This document shows, piece by piece, positions 1 through 14,017 of a stretch of 64,000 bases of DNA. Under the pieces are notes generated by a model that saw nothing but the letters and a program-made list of their open reading frames with translations, was not told the DNA's origin and did no database searches. The position numbers and the translations under genes are program-made. Origin of the DNA: Bimastos eiseni. Lineage: Eukaryota; Annelida; Clitellata; Crassiclitellata; Lumbricidae. Position 1 is the stretch's first letter, and every line of letters begins with the position of its first letter. The stretch lies in assembly GCA_959347315.1 (NCBI GenBank), contig OY365810.1:25386604-25450603 (forward strand), given 5' to 3'.

Positions 1-165
1 TTCCTTCCTTAAAAAAACCGTCTCAAAGCTCACTATTTCTCATTGGTTTTCAAGGACTGGATCTAAGTGCATCTTCACCTGGTGGCTGGCTGGCTGACTA
101 CCCATACATAAGATTCACATTTCGGCATGACCTTGCGTGCATTACAAATTTGATAAATATTAATA
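1..165 (+). mobile_element. 3' end of a CR1/L2-like LINE, cut by the window edge
   Basis: The sequence closely matches the last 140 bases of the LINE that ends at 17110: the same run from CTTCCTT through CACTATTTCTC, the stretch GATTCACATTT, the words GTGACCTTG/ATGACCTTG, and a terminal TTACAAATTT followed by AT-rich TAA-type repeats. Only the terminal part is inside the window, so the reverse transcriptase, if present, lies to the left. Confidence 0.75.
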
Positions 166-354
166 ATACATGTTCATGTATATGTATGAATTGATATTAT
201 CTGAATGAGTATTTCGAATATAATATTATTTAGTAGTCTGGTGAATTGATGGGTATAGGCCTACTGTTATGTGAACAGCTGATGATGCAAATATTGTTAT
301 TTTTTGTTTCATGTTCGGTTCCGTGTTGTTCAACGGGAAAGATATGCGTAAGTA

Positions 355-497
355 CAACATGCAATCGTACCACATGCTGCAGTCATACCACATACAATCA
401 TATCACATAGTACATACAATCGTACCACATATAATAGTACCACATATAATCGTACTACATTCAATCGAACCATATGCAATAATATCATATACAGTCG
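355..497. repeat. Degenerate minisatellite, unit about 14-16 bp
   Basis: Roughly nine imperfect copies of a unit close to ACATACAATCGTACC follow one another. A short open frame through it is a by-product of the repeat and has no sign of being a gene. Confidence 0.7.
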
Positions 498-2299
498 ATG
501 GATTTACATAAAAAGACAGATAGGCAGATCTAATCACTATAGCCAGCTACTAAAGTCTGGTTATGCAATGTATACTGTCCTTGGTAGTTACATATTTTTT
601 GCGAAGAAAGAAAATGACTGGGTTTGACAGACGATAATGGCATGTAATGACGACAGTTTCTAGAGCATCTTCGGTAGCAAGTTACTTCTAGGATGCTTAT
701 CACAAACACGTTGTCAAAGCTGCTGTCTGCTGCCAGTTCACATGAGACAACTCATATGGGTCTTGGAAGCTCATCATGAAAGGAATGGTGTGGTTTTGGC
801 AACCAGCAGTAAATGACAGATATCATTCCAAAAGGACAATTGCCTGGAGATGGCAAATGAATGACGGAGGACTGGAGTGGGATAGTCTGAAGTGCATGGT
901 AAGAGAGATAATGACAAGCGCATGATGAATGCTAAGCACATGAGAAATGAACAAGTTTCTTACAAATGACATGTACATGACAAATGAACAAGACATGACT
1001 TATGGGAAAATGCATGACAAATGACTGGCAAATGATATGTGACAGGAAATAGGATGACAGGGTGTGGAGTCAATTGCTTCAGTGATAAGTGAAGCTCTGG
1101 AATTTGGGGGAATACTAGCAAAATAAAACATGGTCATCTGTACCAAAAGTAGTATAGCAAAAAATATTTCCGATTTTTTCCAACATTTAAAGTGATATGG
1201 CGAAAATGTGTTGTTACCCTGATGGTAGAACCTTAAAAAGAGCATAGGAGGTGTCGCCTCAGATCTCTGCTTGCTCTTTTCAGAGTGATTCTTACAGGGA
1301 GTCGCCATAGAAACTTTCCCATCCCAATCGAATTACTTCTAAAACGTATGTAAATCCATAGGCAGAGACTTTATCCTGAGTTTGGAAGGACATGTCGAAA
1401 AAATTCGGCTTAGGTGGGGACAGGTGTAAAAAAATTCAGTTCCCAAACACTGGAGAAATTTATTATATTTGAAATATTTATGAAATTTGGGTGATATAAG
1501 CAGCTTCATCCCCTCCACCTGAAATGTTGGAGGGGACCGTCCATTCATGTGCCCTCTATTGTATCTGCCTCTGTATAAATCCTATAAAAAGCATAAATTG
1601 GTGGTCACTTCAAATAGAATTGTTATCAAAAACGTGATTGTTGGAAAAGACCAGATTCTTTCTTGTTGTGAGATTATTTATTCTGTGAAAATGTTGGTAC
1701 TATTTAATGAAGCATAACTGATGTCTTTGCATTTAAAACGGTAGTCGATAATCTGTTAGCTATTTCAGATGTTCACATAAAAGATCTGTCTTAGAATTCT
1801 CTCAAATTCCAATCAAAAGGAGTTTAGAAATTTGCTTTACCCTATTAAGACGACTTGGGGCAAACTTTCATTATTAGACAGCAAGTTTGTGATCTGAGGC
1901 AGGATCTAAGAGCATGATTGAAGACCACTAGGCCAAGCGGAATTCATAGCTATAGATGAAACAACTCCATCTCAAGTTTCAGTTCAATCAAAACAATTTT
2001 TATAAATCACAGCCAAAGATTAATAAGAATCTTGTGCTTAACTGTCAGTTTTTAGTACCTTGTGTCATAGCCTTGTGCTAATTGAAAATGAACATGTCCG
2101 ATAGCTAGACAAACTTCAGGACTAAATCAGTTACCAAGGATAAAACATGGCAGAAATTACACAGACTGCAGACGGGCTATCCTTACACCCACATAAGAGG
2201 AAATCATTTAAACAACAGATTGAAATTGGAAAGATTCGATTGAACGTGATTGACTACTGGTCGATATCTGGCAAATGCACTTTGGTCATAAATGCCAAT
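498..2299. other. Non-coding stretch, nothing recognised
   Basis: No conserved coding, RNA gene or clear repeat was seen. Between 820 and 1050 there is a loose enrichment of AAATGACA-like words that looks like an old decayed tandem array. This may be intergenic, or the first intron of the DDR gene if its signal-peptide exon lies further left. Confidence 0.4.
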
Positions 2300-3600
2300 C
2301 TCACAACAGCAGAAGTTCGTGTAAATCACATTTTATGGTTTAAATTGAGAAATCTGTCTACATTCTGACATTGAAGTCATCAATGGATGCAGGGAAATCC
2401 GCTTTTGCATCATTCTGAGCCTTGATTTTTGTCCCAATTCATTACCGAGAATTAAATTTATTCTTTTAATATCATATTTGCTTACTATACTGCCATCAAT
2501 CTGGAGCAATTTACCTATTGATATTCGTCCTGATCCACTTACTGCGGAACTGCACCTCATTTTCTCGTAGACTATATAAACACTCCTTTTTCCATCTGAT
2601 TGATAGCTGCCTACACTACACCATGGAGGCGCTCTTAGGACAATTATACAAGCATTCCACTACATTACATTACATGGCAGCTTAGGTTTGTTTCTTCAGC
2701 AAGCCACATGCCATATACTCTTTCATCAGTAGCTGCTCTCAGAAAATGGTTAACATCCGTGCCTTCAAAGTTGAAATCCTTGTCTGTCCAAAAAGGTTGT
2801 GCCCAGCAGAGACAGCTTCTGAACTTGTGGTGTACAGTTGAATTCAACGTTATCTGAAGATTCTAGAGATTTTAGATAAACACATGCCTGCCAAGTCAAA
2901 AGTGGGTTGCACCTCCTAGCCCTTGTACAACTCAGCAATTGCCGCAGCATGGCCTGAAAAGAGGGACACCGTTCCTATGCCTTTCCATCTCTTCAGATTC
3001 ACACGCCACCAGTGTCGTATTGTCTGAGAATTCCACATCTTTGTGGTTATTGTGGCAGGTGGTGAATAAGATCCAACACGATGACAAATGCAATATACTG
3101 CCAGACTCCTCCATCATGCTTTTCCCTTGTGGACAGGTTCCCATAATTCTTTTCTGACAAGATCCTGACTATGCCACTTAAGCTTTCCAATTTTCCTTCC
3201 TCCTCCGATGGCCTATTATAGCATCAATCTCATCCACTGGTTCTCGACCTATTCCAAAAATTCGTAATCTCATTTTCTCATCTGATAAGTAATGAGCCAG
3301 AGACGTTATGGCTACTGCCCTTCTTGGAATTCTTTTAAGTGTTAGGCCTAATATTAACCGCCTCTGTCAACCGATTTGTTGCTGAAAGTTGCTTAATTTC
3401 CTCAGTTTTGCCGATGCCATATTTTGCCCCAAAACACGCTCTTCTCTTACCTGATGACTTATCAATCGACTGTTCCAGCCATACTCTCTGATTCATTTCC
3501 AGAATCTTGGAAAGGTAGCTGGTAATCGTCTGAGCTGTCACCTTATGGTCTCCGAACTGTTCCTTCCTTTCCAGGACATTTACCTTCCACAATTACCACT
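2300..3600 (-). pseudogene. Coding-like relic on the minus strand, family not identified
   Basis: Several short minus-strand reading frames (near 2333-2560, 2665-2950, 3160-3330 and 3335-3592) give protein-like text rich in charged residues with aromatic residues at plausible spacing, but frameshifts and stops interrupt them. The phrase RAATDERVYGMWLAEET near 2690-2740 is an example. The pattern fits a decayed mobile-element polyprotein or transposase, but I could not recognise a motif that names it. It could also be chance. Confidence 0.2.
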
Positions 3601-4461
3601 CTACTGAAACTGCACCACTTGCCATCCAGAATCACATGCTTAGTACCTGATTAAGCAAAAATAACAGCTCTCATTCTCTGAATAATTACCATAATTTCCT
3701 TTTAATTTAAAACTGACTACCTAATCACAGTATGATTACAAACATGGATCAAAATTTCGATTGTCTTTCAACTTGAAGTTACCGTCAATAACACTTTGAT
3801 AATAGCACTGTACTGTAAAGATCATTGGATTAAAATTAGATTCCATTTATTTGCTTATTTTTCATGTTTTCATGCGTATAGGCCTACAGTCTGTTTTTAA
3901 TCTAAATATCTGTTTTTAATTTAAATTGTTTGTTTACAAGCATTTCACTTCAATTTATTCATTAGTCACTGACTTATCAAATGGTTATTTATTATTTTAA
4001 TATTTTTTGGCTCAGATATGGTTAAATAGGGTTGTATTTCATCAACATTTGTCTCTAAAACATTCAAGAAGTTGGTAAGGTATATGACTGCTGAAATTAT
4101 GGCTTTAAGTGTCACTTAATATGCAGTTGAGTTCTTGTACAGCAGCCAATTAATTTTGTTTTGTGCATGTTTTTCTTTATGACCAGTTATGCTTTATTAG
4201 GGAAAGATAGGATAAGCAATAAGCATGGGAGCAGCCAACGAAAACAGATTTATTTTCTTGAGTAAATTCTTGCTGGTTGCTTTAGTTTTTGAGGAGACAC
4301 GGTTGAGGTCGTGCATTGCAGTGAAGACTGTTGCAAAGTCTAAACAGAAATTTGTGTCCATGACAAAGATGGCGTGGCATTGCTTTTATTAGCCTATTAA
4401 TTTTGTTTATGTATTTATTCATCTTTCCTAACAATAAATTGGTTATTGTATACTGTATGTT

Positions 4462-4870
4462 TTGTTTAGTAACGACATTGCCATTTCTTATGTTTGCATA
4501 TTTATTGTTTCCTGTGCATATTATTCATGTTATTCTCATAGAATTTTTTTATTTTATTTCTGTCAATTTTCTATATTAGATGATTTCTTTTTTCTACATA
4601 TATTATTGTTTCTGTTATTTGTATATATTATATTGTTTTATTATTATTTTATTACCATTATTTTATTTTTATTGTTATTTTATTTTTATTATTTACATAT
4701 TATTTGTATATTATTTCTTTTTGTATCTTATATTATTTCTGTAATTTGTATTTCTATATTATTTGTCTTATGTCTAAACGCTGTCTTATTTCTGTATTTT
4801 TTTATATTATTTCTTTAATTTTTTGTGCGTTATATTATTTATATTTTTATTGTGCTTGTTGATTTACTTA
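4462..4870. repeat. T-rich low-complexity tract
   Basis: Interspersed TATTATTT/TTTTATTATT runs give a long hydrophobic open frame of Phe, Ile, Leu and Tyr. This is what T-rich DNA produces by composition alone, so it is not called as a membrane protein. Confidence 0.7.
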
Positions 4871-5019
4871 GTTATTTTATTGTGTAATAAGAATGTTGTT
4901 CAAGTTGGAATAAATTTACATACTCTATAGATGAAACGTAAGAGAAAAAGAATAGGCTTTATTGATGTGCTTTGTGAATGTGATTTAGAGCTGCTTACAT
5001 TACATAAAGACCAGCGTAA

Positions 5020-5450
5020 AGGCTTGTATTAGATGGCTCTACATTATGCATCAAGGACTGGACTGGGACTTCCTGGTGTCGCCAGCCTCTCCTCCCATTA
5101 TCATCCGTGGACTTCGTTTCCTCTGCCAGACGTCGTTTCGTGCCGCCATGGATTAGATTTGGCCATCGTCCTGCAGCTGGCTGTCTTGTTGGCAGTGATC
5201 GCCTTATCCGGGTCCTGCCAGGTTCCGATAAACTGATTAGCAGCCTGCTGTCTGTCCGTCCGTCCGTCCGCCCGTCCGTCCGTTCGTCCACATGTTTGTG
5301 TCTGACTCGCTGTCTCTCCGTTACTCAGGAAGGCCGGCCGCCTAACCTCCACCGGGAGTTGCTGTTCCGCTTCACGCTTCACCCAGCTGTGACGCCTGGG
5401 TTGTCGGCCTGTTTGCATTGTCATTGTCAGGAATCTGGTCAGCTGTATCT
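5020..5450. other. GC- and CpG-rich island with a CCGT microsatellite
   Basis: GC and CpG content is visibly higher than in the surrounding AT-rich DNA. A (CCGT)n tract covers about 5248-5292. One plus-strand frame has a hydrophobic stretch (LAIVLQLAVLLAVIALSG, about 5160-5215) that would suit a signal peptide, but no phase-1 donor follows it, so it cannot join the first DDR exon found at 7558. It may be a promoter-like CpG island or part of a repeat. Confidence 0.3.
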
Positions 5451-7557
5451 ACCACAGAAAGTGTCAGTTGATATTGTATTGTTGTATCCTTGTCTGCAGG
5501 TGCATTGTTGCTTGCAAGAAGATTGGGCACAATTGTCTCCAGGGCTTAAGAGCTATGTGGTGTTATTGGAAGTATTAGAGTCTAAGTGGTGTCATTGGTT
5601 TATGTTTATTGATTATTGTAGTGTAATCCGTTCAGTGTTGTTGTCATGTTTTACATGTTTTAAGTTTTTAGTTTTTAAAAGCTATTGAATGGCTAGGCAG
5701 TCATTGTTGTGTTCAGTGTTAAGACCTGAGTTAGACAACATGTGGGATTTCGAGGACCAGCTACTTTGGTGTACCGCATATCAATGGTGTACTAGATAGG
5801 AGTAGTTGGTAATAAAGAGGAGGTACTACAAACAGTGGAGTTAGGTTCATTCGCTTTTATGTCTGATTTGCCCATCCAGTAATTAAGCCAACTGTAGTTA
5901 CTAGTTACAAGCTGTAAGTGCTGTAATATGCCAAGCAAATTTCTGTCCACTGCAACGGCCGTTGTTGTCAAAAGCGGTCGTTAGACTCTGGATCCATCCA
6001 TGAATTGAAATGTTTATTATTTAAAATCTGTTGTTTCTGTTATGTACACAAAGGGTTGTTTTCCAAACAAAGTTCATACATGCAGTGGGTAGAGTGGGAT
6101 TGCAATGTTCATTATCCTAGAACATAGAAGACAATTTGCCCCTCATTCAGTCTTTACCTACAGGTGTTAGACAAAACACCAATGGGGTACCTAGCCTTCT
6201 ACCTGTCTACTTGCCAGACCTTTCATTCTGGACTTGGAACAAATCTCACCATGAAATTGCGACTAACTTAACTTTTTGCTACTAAGAGCCATAAAAGGTT
6301 TCTAGGCTAGTTTAATTCATGGCTCAATGAGACGTGACTCGCAGGAAGAAAACTGGTTGAGAGCTTCATGGCCAGAGCATTGACAAAGATCCCTCTATAT
6401 TACTTACATACAGAACCAATATCCAGCGGTTTTCCAACGGATGTTCGCGTACCACTAGTGGTACATCAGGCATTGGTAAGTGGTGCATTTTCGACATGAC
6501 ATTTTCTCAAAACATTGAGGCACATTTGTGGTCAAATGCTCCCAAATGTGTTGACAGACAAGCCTACAACTCAGACCATGCAAAAGAACTCAGGATGTTC
6601 TCGGTTCCTCTGATAGTCAATTTCTTCGGACATCATGATCTCCTGTTGTTTTTTTTAAATGACCTATGCTGCTGATATTCCAACATTCAGTTTTTACCTG
6701 GTGGTACAATAACGACAAAGTTTTAAACCGCTGCCATATTTAATTCATCAGAGCCTGCATTTATTGTCCAATTATCAAAGAATTAATTTTAAAATGTGTG
6801 AACACATCAGCTGTCGCAACAGGAGCTGGCTGATTTAGAATATCGGTTACACAGGTAACCAACCTGCTTACCAGCAAATATTCATAAAATTTTACACTCT
6901 GGTCAAGGAGCACTTTGATTCTTCTTTTAAGCTTCATAACAGAACCTGAGCACTGAGTACGGGCCATTCTCAATGACTGTTCTGCGATTTCTATTTCTTC
7001 TAGAGTTACTGTTTTTTTACTTTAGATTCGTCTGCTTCAATTTTCTTACCCATCTCTGACCGTTTCTTCTGCTAATCTGTTGGATTTGGTGTAACCTTGC
7101 AGCAGATTATGATGTTTCTACTGTGGCTTCATATGAGCCGACCACCGAGATTGGCACCCTGTGGGTTATAGCGATGAACTAAAGACGTCATCTCGCAAAC
7201 ATATACACGCACGCACGCACATACACACCCACATGCACACACACCCACACGAACCATTATCTAGTACTTTACCTTGATGGCTTTAGTAAGCACAGCATGC
7301 AATTTTATACAAGCTGAAACTTCTATTTGTGTCAGTTTTGTCATGCCAAATTAGTATTTGCAGGGCTGTTTTGAAATACTATAAAATAAAATGTGTTACA
7401 TTTAGTGGCTAGAGGCATTTACTTGTACAATTATATAAATACATACATGTTCAGACATATATGGTAAACTTTTTGTGATGTGAGTTGCTATATGTAAATC
7501 GATAGGCACAGTGAAGTATGATAAAAAGATGAGCACCTTCAGGTGTTTGATTTTTAG
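5451..7557. other. Non-coding flank or first intron of DDR
   Basis: No gene was recognised. A CA-rich microsatellite lies at about 7200-7252. The 3' border is the polypyrimidine-poor but usable acceptor TTTTTAG at 7551-7557 that opens the first DDR exon seen. Confidence 0.45.
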
Positions 7558-7663
7558 CCACCTGTCGTCAAGACCTCGGCATGAATTCCGGTGCAATTCC
7601 TGACTCTGCAATCACATCCAGTTCTTCATATGACCAGAAAAGCGTCGGACCTCTCAATTCACG
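7558..7663 (+). CDS. DDR: DDR exon: N-terminal part of the discoidin domain
   Basis: This is the first DDR exon that can be seen. It enters in phase 1 (two bases complete a codon) after TTTTTAG and leaves with two bases before GTTAGT. It reads [20 protein letters not shown] and then a serine-rich SYDQ and GPLNSR, the canonical start of a discoidin (F5/8 type C) domain: a disulfide cysteine, LGM, then IPDSxIT. The split Arg codon is completed by the first base of the next exon. The preceding exon should carry the signal peptide and end in phase 1; it was not found and may lie left of the window. Confidence 0.9.
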
Positions 7664-10600
7664 GTTAGTCTTCCCTTCTCATTCCATTCTCTTTCCCTAC
7701 CAAAATGTATTCACTGATGCATATAATTATTCGGAATTGTTATTGATAGATTTTGTCAAGCCTTCTGGAATATCTTAAACCATGTTAGAGTATAATCTCA
7801 TATAGATAATCTCATAAACAGATTAAACTATTTTATGCAATAAATAAAGATTTGTTGAGGCAGAAGAAGTGTGTCAAATTATACAATAACCAGAAGCAAT
7901 AAGGTTAAGCTGGGTCACAAACAGTCTGCCTGAGAGTGTCCCTCAGGACTCGGGTCAGAATGTTTTGGCAAACCCACTGTACTCAATAACAGATTGTTAC
8001 CAAGTATAAATAATATCAGTTCAATGGAATAGCTTGATGCACGCATTGGGTTGGCTTCTGGCTTTGCCAATCAGTGCTTGTGGCTTAACGGTTGTAAGTG
8101 ATGATTTTCAACCCAGAGTTAGTTCAGGCACTTTCCATCAATATCCCAGTTGAGGAGGTCTAATATTGAGCATAGTTGCACATACTGGCACATACTGTTT
8201 TCATGTTGCTGAGGCCCTCATCATGTGGCAAGACATAGGCTCATGATTTGCCCAGACCTCATTAAGGCTGACTTCCCATCTTGGAAAGAGCCTGTTGGAC
8301 TTGCAATGTCCATTTGAAGACAATACGAAGGCACAAGGCCTATTCCTTGGGAGGGGGAAGGTGCCTTGCCAGAGATGTGACAAGCATCCACACAGACCAA
8401 GGTGCTCTTTTGATCAGAAACGTAACCAATTAGATACCTTCCTGTCAGCTTACTGATTCTGGCATTTGAAACTGTTGACCCCCATCCATGGGCACCTATG
8501 CAGTATTTACAGGGTTTCTCCATCAATCGAGGCTGTATAGTTTCAACCAACAATCTTGATATACATTGACTTCAACCACTAGTGACCTCACTGACCTGAC
8601 CCACCATTGCCCAGGGCCCTGCGATTTCATGGGTCTGGGTCATAGGATCCCAATCAACTTATGAAAAATATTCTAATCAGTTTAACAAAGTCCATGATTC
8701 ATGCCTTGCTGAATGTAATATTACTGATACTTAACTGCAATAATTTAAACTTCAAGCATTTTAATATTACCTTACTTATCATTTCTTGCAATGGAACATG
8801 CTCATTTCCGTCTTAGTAACCCGCCTAGGGGCCTGGAATTTCTCTGCATTTGGCCCTGGCATATGTTTGCCTAGGAACCCGGAATTTATGTCTATGGGGA
8901 GAGGATGGCCTGCTAGGGGAAAAAGGAAGACTCTCTCTTTCATCACTTGTCTATGGTCATCTAATATTGAAATACAGTTGATTTTTAAGGAAGATTCACA
9001 AAGCCAGACAACGGCCATCCTAAACAATACTTTTTAAATCCCGAGGGATCCTCTCTATGTAATAGCAGTAGGAACGATTTTGAATAAGACAGTGATTGGT
9101 GTGGTTGACCTGTTTGATATTTCTCTATGCTTTTTTACATTAATTCATTTGAGGATTTTTATAACACCTCTTCAATAGATTGTCTCAGATGCACTGTCAT
9201 AGCATATACGATGTCAACTGTTATTTTGAACGAAAATATTACCATGTATGCATCAGATGGCAAAACTATGCACATTCTGAGTTTCATGCATTGAAAAAAC
9301 TTTGATGAACTGTTTATATTGATTCGCTGTCCTTTCATTATTTACATTTCCTGCATTTCATATACTCGTTTCCATTTCGTTTTGCTGTGAGACTTACAAT
9401 AATATCTTCAATTCATTGTTTGATGGATTAAGCCGTAATGCTGTAGAGAATTTCTGTGAAAATTGCCTTTGCATTTAGACAGAATTGTTGACACTGCTGT
9501 TGAATGGTTATCGAGTCACATTCAGCTGGATTGTTGTATTAGGTTTTTGAGAATCGCACATTTATATGAATTCATGGTGTCTGATACTGTCAAGATATAC
9601 ACGCTGGGCAGATATAGGAACAGTCCAGGACTGTTCAGATCTGTAATTGATGGTTTCAACATAAGGGACTACTGATGTATGTGATAAATGCATCGGATAT
9701 AAATCATGTTGTCTATAAGTAAGCAGATTTATGATGTTCAATTGAATGTAATGAACTGTTGATATAGTTGCTGATTTTAGAAGGTAAGTTACAAGACTCC
9801 CATGTGGCATGATCAAGGCACCAGCGGCTGCTTTGATCTGGTCTGGCTTAGACTTGTACCTTGTTCCTGCAATCGATGATTGTGGATATTTTTCAGTTGG
9901 TTTTACTTGCGTGTTGGGACTGTTTGATTGGTGTCTGCAGGAGTGAGGCCATGACCTTTTCTTTGCTCCATGTTTACAAGATCCCACAGTTGACATATAC
10001 CACAGACCTTTGCAAGACTCCTGATAATCTAATCTCCTCCAGTGATTTACAGTCCATGTGGTGATGTACGCAGGTATAGCTGTCACCGGTGCTCTACAAT
10101 TGAACCCACAGGAATCTCAATTGAAAAGGTCGGAAGAAGTGTGTTGTGTATGTTCTTAAGGGGAATGTGCACATATTTTTAAATTGGAATGCCTAGAAAT
10201 GGCAGACACTTGCATTCGTAGAATACCACTTTTTGGTAATAAAGCATATTTACTGTGTCTATAGCCAGACATTATTGATATATTTGTTAGTGATTACACA
10301 CATTTTAACATGTCTAGTGACAAACAACAGTTGATCAGACCGGTTAGCAACATTCTAGCCACAGTAGTTTCTCCACTTGGCAGACAGTGCTTTCTGATTG
10401 CATGGTTTAAGTCAAGGGTAAATCCTGAATTACGGCTAAATAGGATAATCCCACTCCCAATTGATATTAAGACCAATGTGTAGGAAACCTATTGCAGGGC
10501 AGTGAGAAATGGCAGCAATAGGAAAAAGGAAAAAATGACAAGAAGGGTTCAACAGACAAGGAAGTAATTGGGAAAGCAGGCAAACCGAGGGAAATTGTGA

Positions 10601-13600
10601 CCAGAACACGTATTGGCTGGAAAGGGATTTGCAAGCAGTCTTTCTGTTTAAGCCGTACATGACACCATGCAGTTGTCCGGCCATAGTAATTTTTCCTTCT
10701 TTTTGTTCAATGGATCTGTCTTGCAAAACCTGACCTGGTTGGTGCAGAAATAATAAGTTTGATTACATTTTGTTTGAAGCTGCAGAGTGGAATGTACTGG
10801 AAATGGAGGATAATGAGAAAGAGACAACTTATATATCCAACTAGGTCACGATATTTTAATACTTTATGGAGACATTTAGGCAGGTGAGAAGATCACGTGA
10901 GGCTTTGGCAGGTGAGTTGTTTCGACCTGGACACCTTCAGTGAGTTCACCCCATGAGATTTGTTCAGATTTATTTCCGAGAGGAAATGGAGTATACCTAT
11001 GGGTGACAATGACACCTCTGCTGCCGTGATTTTAAGTGCACCTCTGGCAGATATTTGGAGTTGTGAAGTCTGAGAATGAATGGGACATGGAGGTGTCATC
11101 ATGCACTCCTTTTGCGGAGTGGCATATCACCCACTCGTTTTCAGCTGGACATGTGCATTTTCTTCGACATGTCTCAGAGATAGAAAGGGAGGAAAAGAAG
11201 GTCAAAGAATCCTAAGAAAACAAGGAGGAGGAGGAGGAAAATGGGGACAAAGGATCCTAGGAAAGGAAAGAGGAGGTGGAAAAGGAGGACCCCACTGCCG
11301 GAAAACAAATAATACTGATGGCGATGCATTATGATCAGGGACTTCGCTTTGGTCAATGCCATCAGAAAGATACAAGTCGCCATTCTACGCAGAAATGGCA
11401 GAAATTGTCCAGATGACGGATTGCCACAGTCGTGACGAGGTGTCAAGGCGTCGTGTGACCAGGATGGATGAATGGGAAATGGAATGAAAGAGGGAGAAAT
11501 GACCGACGACGTTGTTCAGAGCAACTGCTCTGTGTAAACTTTGCTCAATGCAGAGGGAGCTTGGTTAAGCCTTGGGCGGTTATTGGAGTAAGCTTTGAGG
11601 ACCACTCCATCAGTGGGAAGAACCATTTCTCCTCAGGGCCTTTCGATCAAATACAGTTGAAGGCTGCAGTCAATATATCGGCTGCCTCGCTACTTGATCA
11701 ATTTAGAAGAGCCGTGTGTACGATTACCGACTAATGAAAGATAAGTGTATAAAGTTCTCATAAAAGGAAGAGTGATGGCCATGTAAATTGGACTGAGGCA
11801 GAATGATTTCTGCCTGGGGCATCTGAGGTTACAGGCAGATTTAAAAGGTAATTTTTGACGGAAGTTTTGTGATTTCTCAGCATCTGTAGTGTGCTAATTA
11901 TTTGTGCAAATGGAGCGAAACTGATCCGTATGACCTTGCACGCAGTATATCGATGAGTTTCTTTGATACATGGTGTGCATTCCATGTCCACTTGAAGTAG
12001 GCACCGATTATGCTTTGTTGGCTGATGGACACATTTGCTTTATGTTCCTGAGCCTGTGTACTGTGTACATTCATTTTGAATGTACACAGAGCGCACTTAG
12101 GGTTAATGTGCAGTTCAACAACTCATAGGCAATAGGCATCAATGTATCTACAGCGGTGATTGCGTTTGTTATTGTAATGAGATATTCAAATGAAACTAAT
12201 CTAGTGTAAATCTCTACATAGTGTATATCTCTGTTGTAGATCTCTATTATATGCTCTATACATCTCATAAAAATCTCTATATATGCTCTGCTGGTATAAG
12301 TGATTGCTAAGTTAGTTGTCAGCAGAGGCAGCGATCTCTCGTTTGACAGGTAGGGGACACCCAATGAGAGAGGTAGGAAATGTATGGGGGACACAGGTAT
12401 AACTTGTCCTCTTTCTGTAAAAGGTGGGGGGACTTGTCCCCCTCGCACCCCTCCCCGTTTCGCCGCCCCTGGTTGTCAGCAAATGTTCATTATAGCGCCT
12501 TCTAGAGGTTCTTATAAGGCGCTATATAAATAGCCTAATACATACATACATGCATACATACATATGCTCAGACAATGTGAAAGTGACCAGTAACAGACTT
12601 GCTCAGATGGAGCCCAGCCTACGGATTCCCATACAGAGTTATGGTCGAGTAATGGTCCATATGTTTCGGGTTTTAAGACCACTTAGTGAGCCAAAGGAAG
12701 AGAAGTGTTCTGGAGTTGAGGCTCCTGGATGAGGAGACGCCACTCGTTCTGGTGCAATCAATTCCGACTGCCTCGAACAGACCGGTCACATTTTTGGCAG
12801 AAACGGAGCCCCACCTTGACTGGAGAAGAAGCTGGGGATGCTTGATCATGCTTCCTCTGATCTGAAGCTTACTCACTTTCATCCGACAAGTTCCACTGCT
12901 CTAGCATGGACACCTAAAGCATTGAACTTGATGAGCATTGAGGATCAGGAACAACAGTGAGCAATGTGGTCCTCCAATGGGGACACACGGTACACTCACC
13001 GTTCATTTGTTCCTTGTAAATGGTAGAATACCAGTGATATATTGCAAAGCAGGAGATTTGTGCAATCTAAGCATCCTCTGATTAAGGCTGGAGTCAATCT
13101 TTTCAGTTTGGCAGGAGAACAAGAGCCACGGTCAGGCTTAAGTCGTGCACTGGGGCCTATTGCAGCAATGCATGTGTCTTTGGACAAAAGAGCCGCAGAA
13201 GCCTTACCAGAGCGAATATGGCCATCTGGGAGGTCGTTTAACTCTGGCTTACAAATTAAGTTAGTCATAAGACTATAAAGTAACAGATTGCTCTTGGTTT
13301 CCATGTAGTGGATGTTGTGCACAGTAGATTGAAGGCGAAGCAGTAAGCCGCCGTTTTAATGACACATACGAAGTGCACGACCCATGACTTTTGCATCGAT
13401 ATCTGCAATAACGGTTATTACTCTCATGAAAGACATTTGCTGAACATGTTTTGAATGCAGAATACGAACGGAGAAGCATGGAGGGGCGTGGTGTCCACGG
13501 CCGCAGGTCGGCAAAGACGTTTATGAATGGCTGGAAATTGACCTTGGAGAACTTAAGGTTGTTACGCTGGTTGAAACTCAGGGGCGATTTGGAAATGGCC

Positions 13601-13982
13601 AGGTACGATTAATTGTTTCAACTTATTTATGTGTTCATACACATCTGAATTTTTTTATACAAATTAATATACATATGTATATCAGAATTGATATCTATAT
13701 AGAATATTATGCATAAGTTTTTATTAATAGTGTAGGCTTGTTTTGCTTCTATTGACCAGACTATAAGTGAGATTGGTGGTTGAAATCCCCACCAGGATAG
13801 AAATTTGGTTTGTGATTTCTGTTTGACCTGCACTCGTAACAAGCTTAGCTATATAAAATGAGTAAACTGACAGTGGGAAGATGACACAGCGATGGAGAGG
13901 ACTGGTCTAAGAAAATGTAGTCGCTAACAGTCAGCCTCAGTCTAGCATAAGGGACTGCTCTTCTTCTTCTTCTTCTACTTCT

Positions 13983-14017
<35 letters not shown>

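Noticed and set aside
311..352. ATG followed by a phase-1 GTAAGT, considered as the first DDR exon
   Set aside because: The phase fits but MFGSVLFNGKDM has no signal-peptide character and no support beyond one donor word.
5033..5236. Hydrophobic frame at about 5160-5215 as the DDR signal-peptide exon
   Set aside because: The possible donors after the hydrophobic stretch are phase 0 or 2, while the exon at 7558 needs phase 1. There is also no well-placed start codon.
5107..5688. 193-codon plus-strand open frame
   Set aside because: It runs through a CCGT microsatellite and changes composition abruptly; no domain, no conserved motif, and the GC-rich half explains its length.
9562..10086. 174-codon minus-strand open frame in a DDR intron
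   Set aside because: No recognisable domain, no codon-usage signal and no plausible splice partners. Long for chance but unsupported.
11468..11734. Open frame reading [18 protein letters not shown], considered as the first discoidin exon of DDR
   Set aside because: The exon at 7558-7663 fits far better (cysteine, LGM, IPDSxIT and GPLNSR) with the right entry and exit phases, so this is a chance resemblance in the intron.
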